A stretch of 48,358 nucleotides of DNA from Pseudomonadota bacterium. GTDB taxonomy: Bacteria > Pseudomonadota > Alphaproteobacteria > Rhizobiales > Aestuariivirgaceae. The notes under the pieces are model-generated. The model saw only the letters and a program-made list of their open reading frames with translations. It did not search any database and was not told the origin of the DNA. Shown piece after piece: positions 1 through 7,601 of the stretch (its first letter is position 1; each line of letters opens with the position of its first letter). A program made the position numbers and the translations under genes. The DNA is taken from the NCBI GenBank assembly GCA_963205315.1, contig CAUJIO010000073.1, positions 1 through 48,358 on the forward strand. Reading direction: 5' to 3'.

Positions 1-83
1 CGGGCGACGAGCTTGCGCGCCTCCTCGAAAGGCCAGGCCTTGCTGGTCTGTGCGGCTTCGCGAAGGGCGTGATCGGCGGTCAT
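1..83 (-). CDS. lysK: Lysyl-tRNA synthetase class I, N-terminal fragment
   Basis: The reverse strand opens with ATG at 83 and runs off the left edge of the window, giving 27 codons. The readable start (MTADHALREAAQTSKAWPF, then EEARKLVAR) resembles the N-terminus of alphaproteobacterial class I lysyl-tRNA synthetases, in which a SKAWPFEEARK-like stretch precedes the Rossmann catalytic core. The enzyme charges tRNA-Lys in the cytoplasm. No HIGH or KMSKS motif is inside the window, so the call rests on this short stretch only. It lies head-to-tail with the APC permease, 62 nt downstream of that gene's stop. Confidence 0.6.
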   Translation of the reverse strand, partial: MTADHALREAAQTSKAWPFEEARKLVA

Positions 84-145
84 GTGCGGGCTTCCGGATG
101 AAATGGGACGGGCCTGTTTAGGGAGGAGCCCGCCCAAGGTCAATG

Positions 146-1360
146 TCAGGCGGCGAGTTCCGATACCGCGAGCGCCAATGACACGATCGCCCCGCCAAGC
201 CCCCAATAGCGCCAGCGGGCCAGCCGGGCCGGAGCATCGGCCCGCCGCCCGATCAGGAACAGGCTGAGGTTTACGGCGGTGAAGATCAGCAGCATCACGA
301 AGCTGGTCAATTCCGCCAATCGCAACAGCGGCACAAACAGGCCGAGTGCCGCGATGGCAAGGCTGAGCATGGCGATCGCCCGCACCGGCGTCTGCCGCGT
401 TGCATGCAGGGTCCCGGCTGATTCCGGCAGCATGCCCTCGCGCGACATGCCGTAGATCACCCGGCTTGCCATGACGATCTGCACCAGAATGCCATTGACC
501 ATGGCCACCGAGGCCATCACCGCGATCGGAGCGCCAGGCCATCCGGTGACGGAGGCAAACAGGTCGGAGAGGGGCGCCTTGCTGGCAACCAGTGCCGCAC
601 GCTCCGGGTAGGCAGCGGCCACAATCGCCACCAGGGCATAGATCGCCACCGAGATCACCAGCGTCAGGACGATGGCCAGCGGGATGGTGCGCGAAGGCTC
701 ACGGGTTTCCTCCGCCATGTTCTCGATGTCTTCAAAGCCGATGAAGGCAAAGAAGGCGACGAAGGCGCCGCCGAACACCGCACTCCACATCGGCCAGTCC
801 GCCGGTACCGAGAACATCCGCGGCAGGGCGTCAGACGACAGCGCCATGGGGGCCCCTGCCGCGATGATGACGATCAGCGTGCCGGCTTCCAGCAAGGTGA
901 TGAGCGCGGCGAAGGCGACACTTTCCCGCACCCCCGCCATGGCGACACCCGACAGCAGCGCCAGAACCACCACCAGGCTCAACGGTTCCGGCAAGCCGGA
1001 GAAGCTGCCCACATAGCGCGCGAAAGCAAGAGCGATGACCGCACTGGAGGTGATCGCAACCGCAATGACGCCATAGCCGGTCACGCGGCCGGCCATTTCG
1101 CCAATGCCCGTCTTGACGAAAATCGCCTCTCCCGCCGCGCGCGGAAAAGCGCTCGACAGCACCGCATAGGAAAAGCCGGTAAACCCCGCCACCGCACCCG
1201 CAACGAGAAACGCCAGCGGCGCGTGATCGCCGGCCACGCCAACGATCTCGGCGATCAGCGCGAAGATGCCGGCGCCGATCGTCACGCCGACGCCATAAAA
1301 CACCAGCCACGGCAGGCTCAGGACCCGCCGCAGGCTGACCGGCTGTGTTTCCTTCGTCAT
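146..1360 (-). CDS. APC-family amino acid/polyamine permease
   Basis: This 404-residue integral membrane protein has about 12 hydrophobic segments. The first contains GVGVTIGAGIFAL, the helix-1 signature of the amino acid-polyamine-organocation superfamily; a GFEDIENMAEETREPSRTIP loop follows helix 6, as in APC permeases, where it contacts substrate and conserved charged residues. The length is short for the family (usually 430-500), mainly because the C-terminal tail is clipped. The substrate cannot be read from sequence. Start ATG at 1360 follows a short purine-rich stretch. It lies between the dienelactone hydrolase gene and lysK on the same strand, but nothing ties it functionally to either. 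Confidence 0.85.
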   Translation of the reverse strand: MTKETQPVSLRRVLSLPWLVFYGVGVTIGAGIFALIAEIVGVAGDHAPLAFLVAGAVAGFTGFSYAVLSSAFPRAAGEAIFVKTGIGEMAGRVTGYGVIAVAITSSAVIALAFARYVGSFSGLPEPLSLVVVLALLSGVAMAGVRESVAFAALITLLEAGTLIVIIAAGAPMALSSDALPRMFSVPADWPMWSAVFGGAFVAFFAFIGFEDIENMAEETREPSRTIPLAIVLTLVISVAIYALVAIVAAAYPERAALVASKAPLSDLFASVTGWPGAPIAVMASVAMVNGILVQIVMASRVIYGMSREGMLPESAGTLHATRQTPVRAIAMLSLAIAALGLFVPLLRLAELTSFVMLLIFTAVNLSLFLIGRRADAPARLARWRYWGLGGAIVSLALAVSELAA

Positions 1361-1410
1361 GCCTCTGCAATCGCCTCAATCACCGGCAAGCGCAAGCTGC
1401 ATGATGGACC

Positions 1411-2277
1411 TCAGGCCAGATGCGCCTTCAGAAATGCAACCGTCCGGCCCCAGGCAAGGTCGGATGCCTCCTTGCTGTAGCGCGCCGCATTGGTGTCGTT
1501 GTTGAAGGCGTGGTTGGCACCCTTGTACATGTGCAACTCATAGGCCTTGCCATTCGCCTTCAGCGCCGCTTCGTAATCTGCGATCCCGGCATTGATGCGC
1601 TCGTCAAGCTCGGCATAATGCAGCATCAAGGGCGCCGCAATCTTTGCCACCTCGTCCGCTTTGGGCTGGCCGCCGTAATAGGCCACCCCGGCCTTGAGGG
1701 TGACATCGCCTGTCACCGCCAGCGCATTGACCTGTCCGCCGCCCCAGCAGAAACCGACTGCCCCCACCTTGCCGTTCGAACCCGGCAACGTCGAGAGTGC
1801 CGCCACCGCCTGCTGGCTGAACGCCACCACGTCTGGCCGCTTCAGCGCGCCGATCATCTCGCGCGCCTTCTCCGCATCTTCAAGCGTCCCGCCCACAGGT
1901 GTCAGGTAATCCGCACCAAACGCGATGAATCCTTCCTTGGCCATGCGGCGCGTCACGTCCTTGATATGCGGGTTGAGGCCGCGGTTCTCGTGGATCACCA
2001 GTACGGCAGGATAGGTTCCTTCCACCGCCGGCCTGACCAGGTAGCCCTTGATGCCGGGTGCGATCTCGGCCATTTCCGCCTTGATCGCCGGATCGGTCTC
2101 GGGCACCACTTCGGCCTGCGCGTAATTGTTTTCCAGCACCGGCAACAGGGCCACGGCGGCCGCGCTGCTGCCCGCCATTAGCGACAGCTTGTCGAGAAAT
2201 TCCCGCCGGTTCATGCCGCCATGCGTATAGCGGTCAAACAACGTGATGAATTTCTGGTCCACAGATCGATGCACCAT
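1411..2277 (-). CDS. Exported dienelactone hydrolase family protein
   Basis: A 288-residue alpha/beta hydrolase of the dienelactone hydrolase (DLH/YghX) group. The catalytic triad is visible as Cys177 in GFCWGG, Asp225 in ELDERIN and His256 in GANHAF; Glu97 in HENRG matches the Glu that pairs with the nucleophile in DLH. The N-terminus carries a twin-arginine-like motif at about residue 24 (NRREFLDKLSL) followed by an Ala-rich hydrophobic stretch, suggesting Tat export. The start at 2277 keeps the segment LFDRYTHGG before the RR motif, a layout I know from other members; a start at Met22 (2214) is the alternative. The physiological substrate is unknown. It is divergent from the helicase, with a 60 nt gap. 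Confidence 0.85.
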   Translation of the reverse strand: MVHRSVDQKFITLFDRYTHGGMNRREFLDKLSLMAGSSAAAVALLPVLENNYAQAEVVPETDPAIKAEMAEIAPGIKGYLVRPAVEGTYPAVLVIHENRGLNPHIKDVTRRMAKEGFIAFGADYLTPVGGTLEDAEKAREMIGALKRPDVVAFSQQAVAALSTLPGSNGKVGAVGFCWGGGQVNALAVTGDVTLKAGVAYYGGQPKADEVAKIAAPLMLHYAELDERINAGIADYEAALKANGKAYELHMYKGANHAFNNDTNAARYSKEASDLAWGRTVAFLKAHLA

Positions 2278-2337
2278 GCGCTTGTTCCTCTTCCGTTCAG
2301 CTGAATGTGTCTTTAAACGGAAGACCATGGCCAAGGA

Positions 2338-5130
2338 ATGACATTGGATTCGACTTTTCAAACCGCCGTCGCAGCCGGCATGGATGCCGTGATCGGCGGC
2401 AAGCGGCTCGACCCCGCGCAGGCTCTCGAACGCCTCAGCGCGGCCCCGCATCTGATCTGCCATTCCGCCTTCTTCATCGAGCGGCTGGGCGTTGCCGCCC
2501 AGGCTCCGAAAGCTGTCACCCGCGCTGCGCGCGACCAGCGCCATTACGACGTCGCCGAACTCTTCGCCTTCACCTGCCCCGCCCGCTTCGCCACGCCGAC
2601 TCCGACGGGCCTCGCCCGTTCGCTGGCCCTCGAGCCGGCCGAGAATGACGAAGACACCCTCCGCCTTATTGCCGATGACCTGCTGCACCGTCTCGCCAAC
2701 CGCCACTACCCGCTGCTGCGCGAGACCGCCGAGAACGCCACGTTCCTCGCCCGCGCCAATTGGCCCTGGGCGAAGCTGGTGATGCAAGCGATCATGAAGG
2801 CCAATCCGAAGCTCGATGTCGGCAGCTTCGCCACCGGCCTCAATGCCTGGGACCGTGTCGAGGAATGGGAGGACGACGGCGGCCGCGCCCCGGGCCGTCA
2901 GGATGCCATCAGCCCGCAGGAGGCTCAGTCGTTCCTGCGCGAGGTGCTGGGCAGCGATTCCGAGCAGCGCGCCGCCCAGAGCTCCTATGCGGGTGCGGCC
3001 ACCTATGCCTTCCAGCCGCGGCAGAGGAAGGAGATCAACAACATCCTGCTGGCCGAAGCCGGCACCGGCCTTGGCAAGACGTTGGGCTATCTCTCGCCCG
3101 CCTATCTCTGGGCGAAGAAGAACAACGCACCCGTCTGGATCTCGACCTACACCAAGAACCTGCAGCGCCAGCTCGATCAGGAATCGGCCCGGCTGATCGG
3201 CGATCCCGACGAGCGCCGCACCCGCATTGTCATTCGCAAGGGCCGCGAGAACTATGTCTGCCTGCTCAACATGCAGGAGGTGTTCGGCCGTCTCACCTCC
3301 GCCAACCCGCGCACGGCCTTGCTCGCCGCGCTGATCTCGCGCTGGGCCAGATTCACCCGCGACGGCGACATGGTGGGCGGCGATTTCCCTTCCTGGATCC
3401 TGTCGCTGTTCAACGACATCAGCCTCGATGGCGAGGGCCGCGGCGTCACCGCGCAATCGCTGGGCCTCACTGACAAACGCGGCGAATGCATCTATTCCGC
3501 TTGCCCGCATTACAAGCGCTGTTTCATCGAGCGCTCGGTGCGCGCCGGCAGGAATGCGTCAATCGTCATCGCCAATCATGCCCTCGTGCTGCATCAGGCC
3601 GCCGTCGACCATGCACTGGGCGTGGCGGAGACCGAGGAAGAGGAAGCAGCGCCGGGCGGCATCCGCCGCATCGTCTTCGACGAAGGCCACCACCTGTTCG
3701 ACGCCGCCGACAGTGCCTTCTCCGGCCACCTCACCGCGCTTGAGACCGCCGAACTCCGCCGTTGGCTGCGCGGCCCCGAAACCGAGCGCCGCCGCGGCCG
3801 TGGTCTTGCCGACCGCATCGGCGACCTGCTGGGCGAAGACGAGAACGGCGAGAAGCTTCTGCAACAGGTGCTGCGCGCATCGACGGCACTTCCAGCCCCC
3901 GGCTGGACCAGACGCGTGCAGGCCGGCCAGCCCGATGGCCCGGCGGAGACTTTCCTGAGCCTTGTCCGCCAGCAGGTGCTCGCCCGCTCCGACCAGAACG
4001 GTGGCAGCAACACCATCGAGACCGATTGCCAGCCGCTCGTCGATGGATTGGCACAGGCCGCAGGCGACCTCGCCGCCGCATTGATTGACCTGAAGCGCCC
4101 GATGACCGCGCTCTCCAACGCGCTGGCGAAAAAGCTCGACACCGAGGCCGAGGACCTTTCGACAAACGACCGTGGCCGCATCGAGGCGCTGGCCCGCTCC
4201 CTGAAGCGGCGCGGCGAGTTGATGGTGGGCTCCTGGATCGACATGCTGTCGCGCCTGCTGGAGGAGAAGAACCCGCTCTTCGTCGAATGGTTCGACATCG
4301 CCCAGGCTTTTGGCCGCGAGCATGATGTCGGCCTGCATTCGCACTGGATCGATCCGACTGAACCGATGGCGCTGGCCGTGCTGAAACCGGCCGACGGCAT
4401 CGTCATCACCAGCGCCACGCTGAAGGATCGCCCGCCCGATGTGCCCGACGATTGGGCCAATGCCGAGATGCGCACCGGTGCCGTGCACCTGCCCTATCCG
4501 GTGAAGCGCGAGAGCTATGACTCGCCTTTCGACTACAAGTCGGCGGCACGCATCATCGTCGTCACCGACGTCAACCGCGAGGACATGGATCAGGTCGCCG
4601 CCGCCTATCGCGAATTGTTTCTCGCCAGTGGTGGCGGTGCCTTGGGCCTCTTCACCGCCATTTCCAGGTTGCGCGCCGTCCACAAGCGCCTGCTGCGCCC
4701 GCTCGCCGAAGCGGGCCTGCCGCTCTATGCCCAGCACGTGGATCCGATGGACACCGGCACGCTGGTCGACATGTTCCGCGCCGAGCGCGATGCCTGTTTG
4801 CTGGGAACGGATGCGGTGCGCGATGGCGTTGACGTGCCGGGCGACTCGCTGAGGCTGATCGTCCTCGACCGCGTCCCGTGGGGCACGCCGACGATCCTCG
4901 AGCGCGCGCGGAAGGAAATGTTCGGCGGCAACGCCTATGGCGACATGGTCGTCCGCCTCCGCCTGCGCCAGGCCTTCGGTCGATTGATCCGGCGAGCGGG
5001 AGACACCGGCACCTTCGTCATCCTCGATCCGCGCCTCGCCACACGCTTCACCACAGCCTTCCCGCCCGGCATGGCCATCGCGCGTGTGGGATTGGTGGAG
5101 GCGATTGAGATGGTGAAGAAGAGGAGCTAG
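2338..5130 (+). CDS. DinG/XPD-type superfamily 2 ATP-dependent DNA helicase
   Basis: A 930-residue helicase of the DinG/Rad3/XPD group. Walker A is AGTGLGKT with Lys247, and motif II is DEGH at 448-451. Between them four cysteines (Cys308, Cys384, Cys389, Cys395) are spaced like the 4Fe-4S cluster ligands of XPD and DinG. The C-terminal half has the RDGVDVPGDSLR segment and motif VI as QAFGRLIRRAGDTG. These enzymes unwind DNA 5' to 3' and clear R-loops, D-loops or damaged structures. The start is uncertain: ATG 2338 overlaps the stop of a four-codon reading frame (ATG 2327), and the AAGGA immediately before it is too close to be an ideal ribosome site; ATG 2380 is the alternative. About 100 N-terminal residues before the helicase core show no domain I recognise. 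Confidence 0.9.
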   Translation: MTLDSTFQTAVAAGMDAVIGGKRLDPAQALERLSAAPHLICHSAFFIERLGVAAQAPKAVTRAARDQRHYDVAELFAFTCPARFATPTPTGLARSLALEPAENDEDTLRLIADDLLHRLANRHYPLLRETAENATFLARANWPWAKLVMQAIMKANPKLDVGSFATGLNAWDRVEEWEDDGGRAPGRQDAISPQEAQSFLREVLGSDSEQRAAQSSYAGAATYAFQPRQRKEINNILLAEAGTGLGKTLGYLSPAYLWAKKNNAPVWISTYTKNLQRQLDQESARLIGDPDERRTRIVIRKGRENYVCLLNMQEVFGRLTSANPRTALLAALISRWARFTRDGDMVGGDFPSWILSLFNDISLDGEGRGVTAQSLGLTDKRGECIYSACPHYKRCFIERSVRAGRNASIVIANHALVLHQAAVDHALGVAETEEEEAAPGGIRRIVFDEGHHLFDAADSAFSGHLTALETAELRRWLRGPETERRRGRGLADRIGDLLGEDENGEKLLQQVLRASTALPAPGWTRRVQAGQPDGPAETFLSLVRQQVLARSDQNGGSNTIETDCQPLVDGLAQAAGDLAAALIDLKRPMTALSNALAKKLDTEAEDLSTNDRGRIEALARSLKRRGELMVGSWIDMLSRLLEEKNPLFVEWFDIAQAFGREHDVGLHSHWIDPTEPMALAVLKPADGIVITSATLKDRPPDVPDDWANAEMRTGAVHLPYPVKRESYDSPFDYKSAARIIVVTDVNREDMDQVAAAYRELFLASGGGALGLFTAISRLRAVHKRLLRPLAEAGLPLYAQHVDPMDTGTLVDMFRAERDACLLGTDAVRDGVDVPGDSLRLIVLDRVPWGTPTILERARKEMFGGNAYGDMVVRLRLRQAFGRLIRRAGDTGTFVILDPRLATRFTTAFPPGMAIARVGLVEAIEMVKKRS

Positions 5131-5243
5131 ATTTCTTTCAAGCCAACACAGTCTGACATCTCACATTTCCGCCAGCGTCGCGCCGTCAACTGGACAATTG
5201 GGATGCCATCCCTTAACTCCTCCCGACAAAACGGGAGTTCCTC

Positions 5244-5657
5244 ATGTCCGGTACCATTTCCACTGAACAGGCACTGATCTACACCATGGTCACCATGTCG
5301 GGTGTCGAGGGCCGCATCAACACCGTCGAGCTGGCCGAGATCGGCAACATCGTCAAGCATCTCCCCGCCTTCCGCCATTTCGATGAGGCCCGCCTGACCA
5401 CCGTGGCGCAGGAAGTGGGCGAAATCCTCGCCGAGCCCGAGGGACTGAAGGCCGTGCTGGGATTGATCCGCGAAGCCCTGAGCCCCAAGCTGCGTGAAAC
5501 CGCCTATGCGCTGGCCGTCGAAGTCGCCGCCTCGGACATGGCGGTGGGCAAGGAAGAACTTCGCTTCCTCGCCATCCTCCGCGACACGCTCGACCTCGAC
5601 AAGCTCGTCACCGCCGCCATCGAACGCTCGGCCATCGCCCGCTATCAGACCGAGTAA
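5244..5657 (+). CDS. TerB-like protein (tellurite resistance TerB family)
   Basis: A 137-residue, all-helical acidic protein that fits the TerB/DjlA-N fold: an N-terminal ALIYTMVTMSGVEGRI helix, a DEARLTTVAQEVGEIL segment and a central AYALAVEVAASDMAVGKEEL helix pair with conserved acidic residues. TerB domains are calcium- or metal-binding helical modules found in stress and phage-defence loci. No other ter genes are present, so tellurite resistance is not implied. GGGAG sits about 9 nt before ATG. It follows the helicase by 113 nt on the same strand; co-transcription is possible but unproven. Confidence 0.75.
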   Translation: MSGTISTEQALIYTMVTMSGVEGRINTVELAEIGNIVKHLPAFRHFDEARLTTVAQEVGEILAEPEGLKAVLGLIREALSPKLRETAYALAVEVAASDMAVGKEELRFLAILRDTLDLDKLVTAAIERSAIARYQTE

Positions 5658-5659
5658 GA

Positions 5660-5815
5660 ACCCTCATCCGGCCTGTCGGCCACCTTCTCCCATTCTGCGA
5701 ACGGGAGAAGGCACATGCGGCAACGCGCCATTCTACTCCGCCATCGCCCTTGCGCTTCTATCGCCTTCTCCCGTGGCTTGGCCATGGGAGAAGGTGCCCA
5801 AAGGGCGGATGAGGG
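5660..5815. repeat. Palindromic mosaic intergenic element
   Basis: The outer arms are inverted repeats: ACCCTCATCCGGCC and CACCTTCTCCC on the left (5660-5691) answer GGGAGAAGGTGCCC and GGGCGGATGAGGG on the right (5786-5814). Two further hairpins sit inside: CTTCTCCC/GGGAGAAG at 5684-5710 and CCTTCTCCC/GGGAGAAGG at 5764-5794. This nested, modular layout matches the palindromic mosaic repeats scattered between genes in Rhizobiales genomes (RIME-like families). It begins almost at the stop codon of the TerB-like gene. No target-site duplication was identified. Confidence 0.75.
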
Positions 5816-5834
5816 CCCCTTCACCACATACGCC

Positions 5835-5862
5835 TTGACATTTTATTCCTAAAGCTTATATT
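5835..5862 (+). promoter_or_regulatory. Near-consensus sigma70 promoter
   Basis: A perfect -35 hexamer TTGACA (5835-5840) and a -10 hexamer TATATT (5857-5862) are separated by 16 nt of AT-rich sequence. The predicted start at about 5869-5870 coincides with the first base of a 9-bp stem. No coding region follows on this strand for more than 1.7 kb, so the product should be an RNA. Confidence 0.7.
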
Positions 5863-5869
5863 CCTATCC

Positions 5870-6150
5870 ATCCACCCCCTCTTGGGGTCCTGCTCATGAC
5901 GGTGAGCTCTGGACGGGGTGGATGGCAGGCCTGCGGGTGCAGTTCAACGTAAGCTGCATTCCCGGGGGCAGGCGGAGAACCCCGGGGACATTACGATCCT
6001 CGCGCCCTCTGGCAGTTAGGCAGCCTCACGGCGTGGCCGAAGTGTTCTCTACCCTGCGAAGAAGTCCTGCCGGTTCGCGGGCGCTGTCCAGCGCCACTCA
6101 GCCAGCCTCACCAGCTGGCACACTCGCGCCGGGCAGCGCCCGCGCCTCCC
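5870..6150 (+). ncRNA. Candidate structured non-coding RNA (3' end uncertain)
   Basis: This gene-free stretch between two convergent genes starts at a strong promoter and folds into successive hairpins. ATCCACCCC/GGGGTGGAT (5870-5878 with 5915-5923) encloses an inner GCTCA/TGAGC stem; GCCTGC/GCAGGC (5929-5934 with 5968-5973) encloses TGCAG/CTGCA. GAGAAC (5975-5980) can pair with GTTCTC (6044-6049). Then follow GGCGCT/AGCGCC (6080-6095), GCCAGC/GCTGGC (6101-6119) and GGGC/GCCC (6131-6141). I looked for landmarks of tmRNA (tag frame), RNase P RNA (GAGGAAAGUCC), SRP RNA (GGAAGGAAGCAGCC) and 6S RNA (pairing ends) and found none. No intrinsic terminator is obvious, so the 3' end is set only by the last clear hairpin. 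Confidence 0.5.
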
Positions 6151-6228
6151 ACCATTCGAGAGGGAAAAATGTCACCCTCGCAAAGGCGGAGCCGCGCCTG
6201 AACTCCCGCTGATTGATATCGTTGCCCG
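6151..6228. other. Rest of the gap before the MATE gene
   Basis: A weak GAGGG/CCCTC hairpin near 6160-6178 and a short GC-rich dyad near 6185-6200 are present. Neither has a T-tract on either strand. Nothing else is recognisable; the sequence may belong to the 3' part of the candidate RNA. Confidence 0.3.
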
Positions 6229-7554
6229 TCACGCAAACGCTCTTCGCTCGAGAGAGCCCATGCGGCTGAAAAAGGTCACACCGCGCGCCACGAAGAAGAT
6301 GTTGAGCGCCGCCCACAGCCCGTGATTGCCGAACGGCGCCTCCAGCAGCCACCATGCCAGCATGAAGATGCCCAGCGACACGATCATCATGTTGCGCATG
6401 TCCTTCGTCGCCATGGCACCGGTGAAGATGCCGTCGAACTGGAAGCAGATGACGCCCAGCAGCGGCGAGATCGCCGCCCACGGCAAATAGATACGCGCCG
6501 TCTCGCGTACGGCTTCACTCACCGTCATCATGTCGATGAGCATCGGCCCCGCGAACCAGATGACCAGCGAGCAGGAGAGCCCCACCACCATCGCCCAGAT
6601 GCTCGTCAGCCGGATGGCGGCGCGGAAGCGCGCGCGGTTCTTGGCGCCCACCGATTGCCCCACCAGCGCCTCGGAGGCATAGGCAAAGCCGTCGATCAAA
6701 TAGGCCGAGACTTCGAACAGGTTGATCAGCACCGCATTGGCGGCAATCACGACGTCGCCAGCCCTCGCACCGCGCGCCGTGAACCACGTGAAGGCGAAGA
6801 CCAGGCAGAGCGTGCGGATCATGACGTCGCCGTTCATGCCGAGCGTCTTCAGCAATCGTCCGCGGTCCAGGATGCGCGGCCAGGACACATGCGCGCCCAT
6901 GTTGCGTAGCACGCTCCAGGCCAGCACCAGCGCCAGCGTCACCGCCGACCATTCGGCAATGAGCGATGCCAGCCCGACGCCGTCCGACGTCATGCCGAGC
7001 TCCAGCACGAAGAGGGCGGAAAGCGCCATATTGGTGAGATTGAGAAACAGCTGCACCATGAAGGCCAGCCGCGCCTTCGACTGGCCGATGAACCAGCCCA
7101 TCACGCAATAGTTCGACAAGGCCGCCGGTGCGGCCCAGATGCGATAGTTGAAATAGGTTTCGCCATGCTCGAGGATATGCGCCGAGCCGCCGATCAGATC
7201 GAAGGCCACTTCGCGGATCAGCGGCGACAGCGCGATGAGGCCGAAGCCCGCCACCAGCCCGATCATCAGGGAGCGCGCAAGCACCGCCACCAGTTCCGGC
7301 GTGTCGCCCGCCCCTGTCGCCTGTGCCGACAGCCCCCCGGTCGACAGGCGCAGGAAGCCGAAGCCCCAGAAGATGAACGAGAAGATCAGAGCGCCGACGG
7401 CAATGGCGCCGATGTAATAAGGGTCCGGCAACTGCCCGATCACCGCCGTGTTGACGACGCCGATCAGTGGCTCGGAGACGTTGGACAGCATGATCGGCAC
7501 CGCCACGGTAAGGACCGAGCGATGCGTGACGGGCGATTTCGGATCGAATGACAT
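6229..7554 (-). CDS. MATE family efflux transporter
   Basis: A 441-residue membrane protein with twelve hydrophobic segments in two homologous halves. It has the MATE hallmarks: a first helix followed by PIMLSNVSEPLIGVVNTAVIG, then a GFLRLSTGGLSAQATGA loop, and in the second half ASEALVGQSVGAKN, the repeat of the GxxxAQxxGA-type loop. The group, which includes DinF, exports cationic drugs or metabolites using sodium or proton gradients. I chose ATG 7554 (MSFDPKSPVTHRS) over an upstream ATG at 7590 that would add twelve Arg-rich residues and overlap the divergent gene region. It is convergent with the candidate RNA and divergent from the Lhr-like helicase (47 nt). Confidence 0.9.
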   Translation of the reverse strand: MSFDPKSPVTHRSVLTVAVPIMLSNVSEPLIGVVNTAVIGQLPDPYYIGAIAVGALIFSFIFWGFGFLRLSTGGLSAQATGAGDTPELVAVLARSLMIGLVAGFGLIALSPLIREVAFDLIGGSAHILEHGETYFNYRIWAAPAALSNYCVMGWFIGQSKARLAFMVQLFLNLTNMALSALFVLELGMTSDGVGLASLIAEWSAVTLALVLAWSVLRNMGAHVSWPRILDRGRLLKTLGMNGDVMIRTLCLVFAFTWFTARGARAGDVVIAANAVLINLFEVSAYLIDGFAYASEALVGQSVGAKNRARFRAAIRLTSIWAMVVGLSCSLVIWFAGPMLIDMMTVSEAVRETARIYLPWAAISPLLGVICFQFDGIFTGAMATKDMRNMMIVSLGIFMLAWWLLEAPFGNHGLWAALNIFFVARGVTFFSRMGSLERRAFA

Positions 7555-7601
7555 GGGCCTTGAGTTGCGTCGGCGGCGCACCCAAGTCAAGCTGCGCCAT
7601 C

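Noticed and set aside
2278-3510. Long minus-strand extension of the dienelactone hydrolase reading frame across the helicase gene
   Set aside because: It is antisense to a clearly coding helicase with intact motifs; the extension has no recognisable domain, and the hydrolase N-terminus starts properly at 2277.
3559-4737. Open frame of nearly 400 codons opposite the helicase
   Set aside because: Composition is typical of a GC-rich shadow frame (Gly/Ala/Arg/His rich) with no motif; the plus-strand helicase explains the region.
5244-5657. Tellurite resistance operon
   Set aside because: Only one TerB-like domain protein is present; no terA, terC, terD or terZ genes lie nearby.
5870-6228. tmRNA, RNase P RNA, SRP RNA or 6S RNA in the structured gap
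   Set aside because: No tag reading frame of the alphaproteobacterial type, no GAGGAAAGUCC, no GGAAGGAAGCAGCC, and the 5' end pairs locally rather than with the 3' end.
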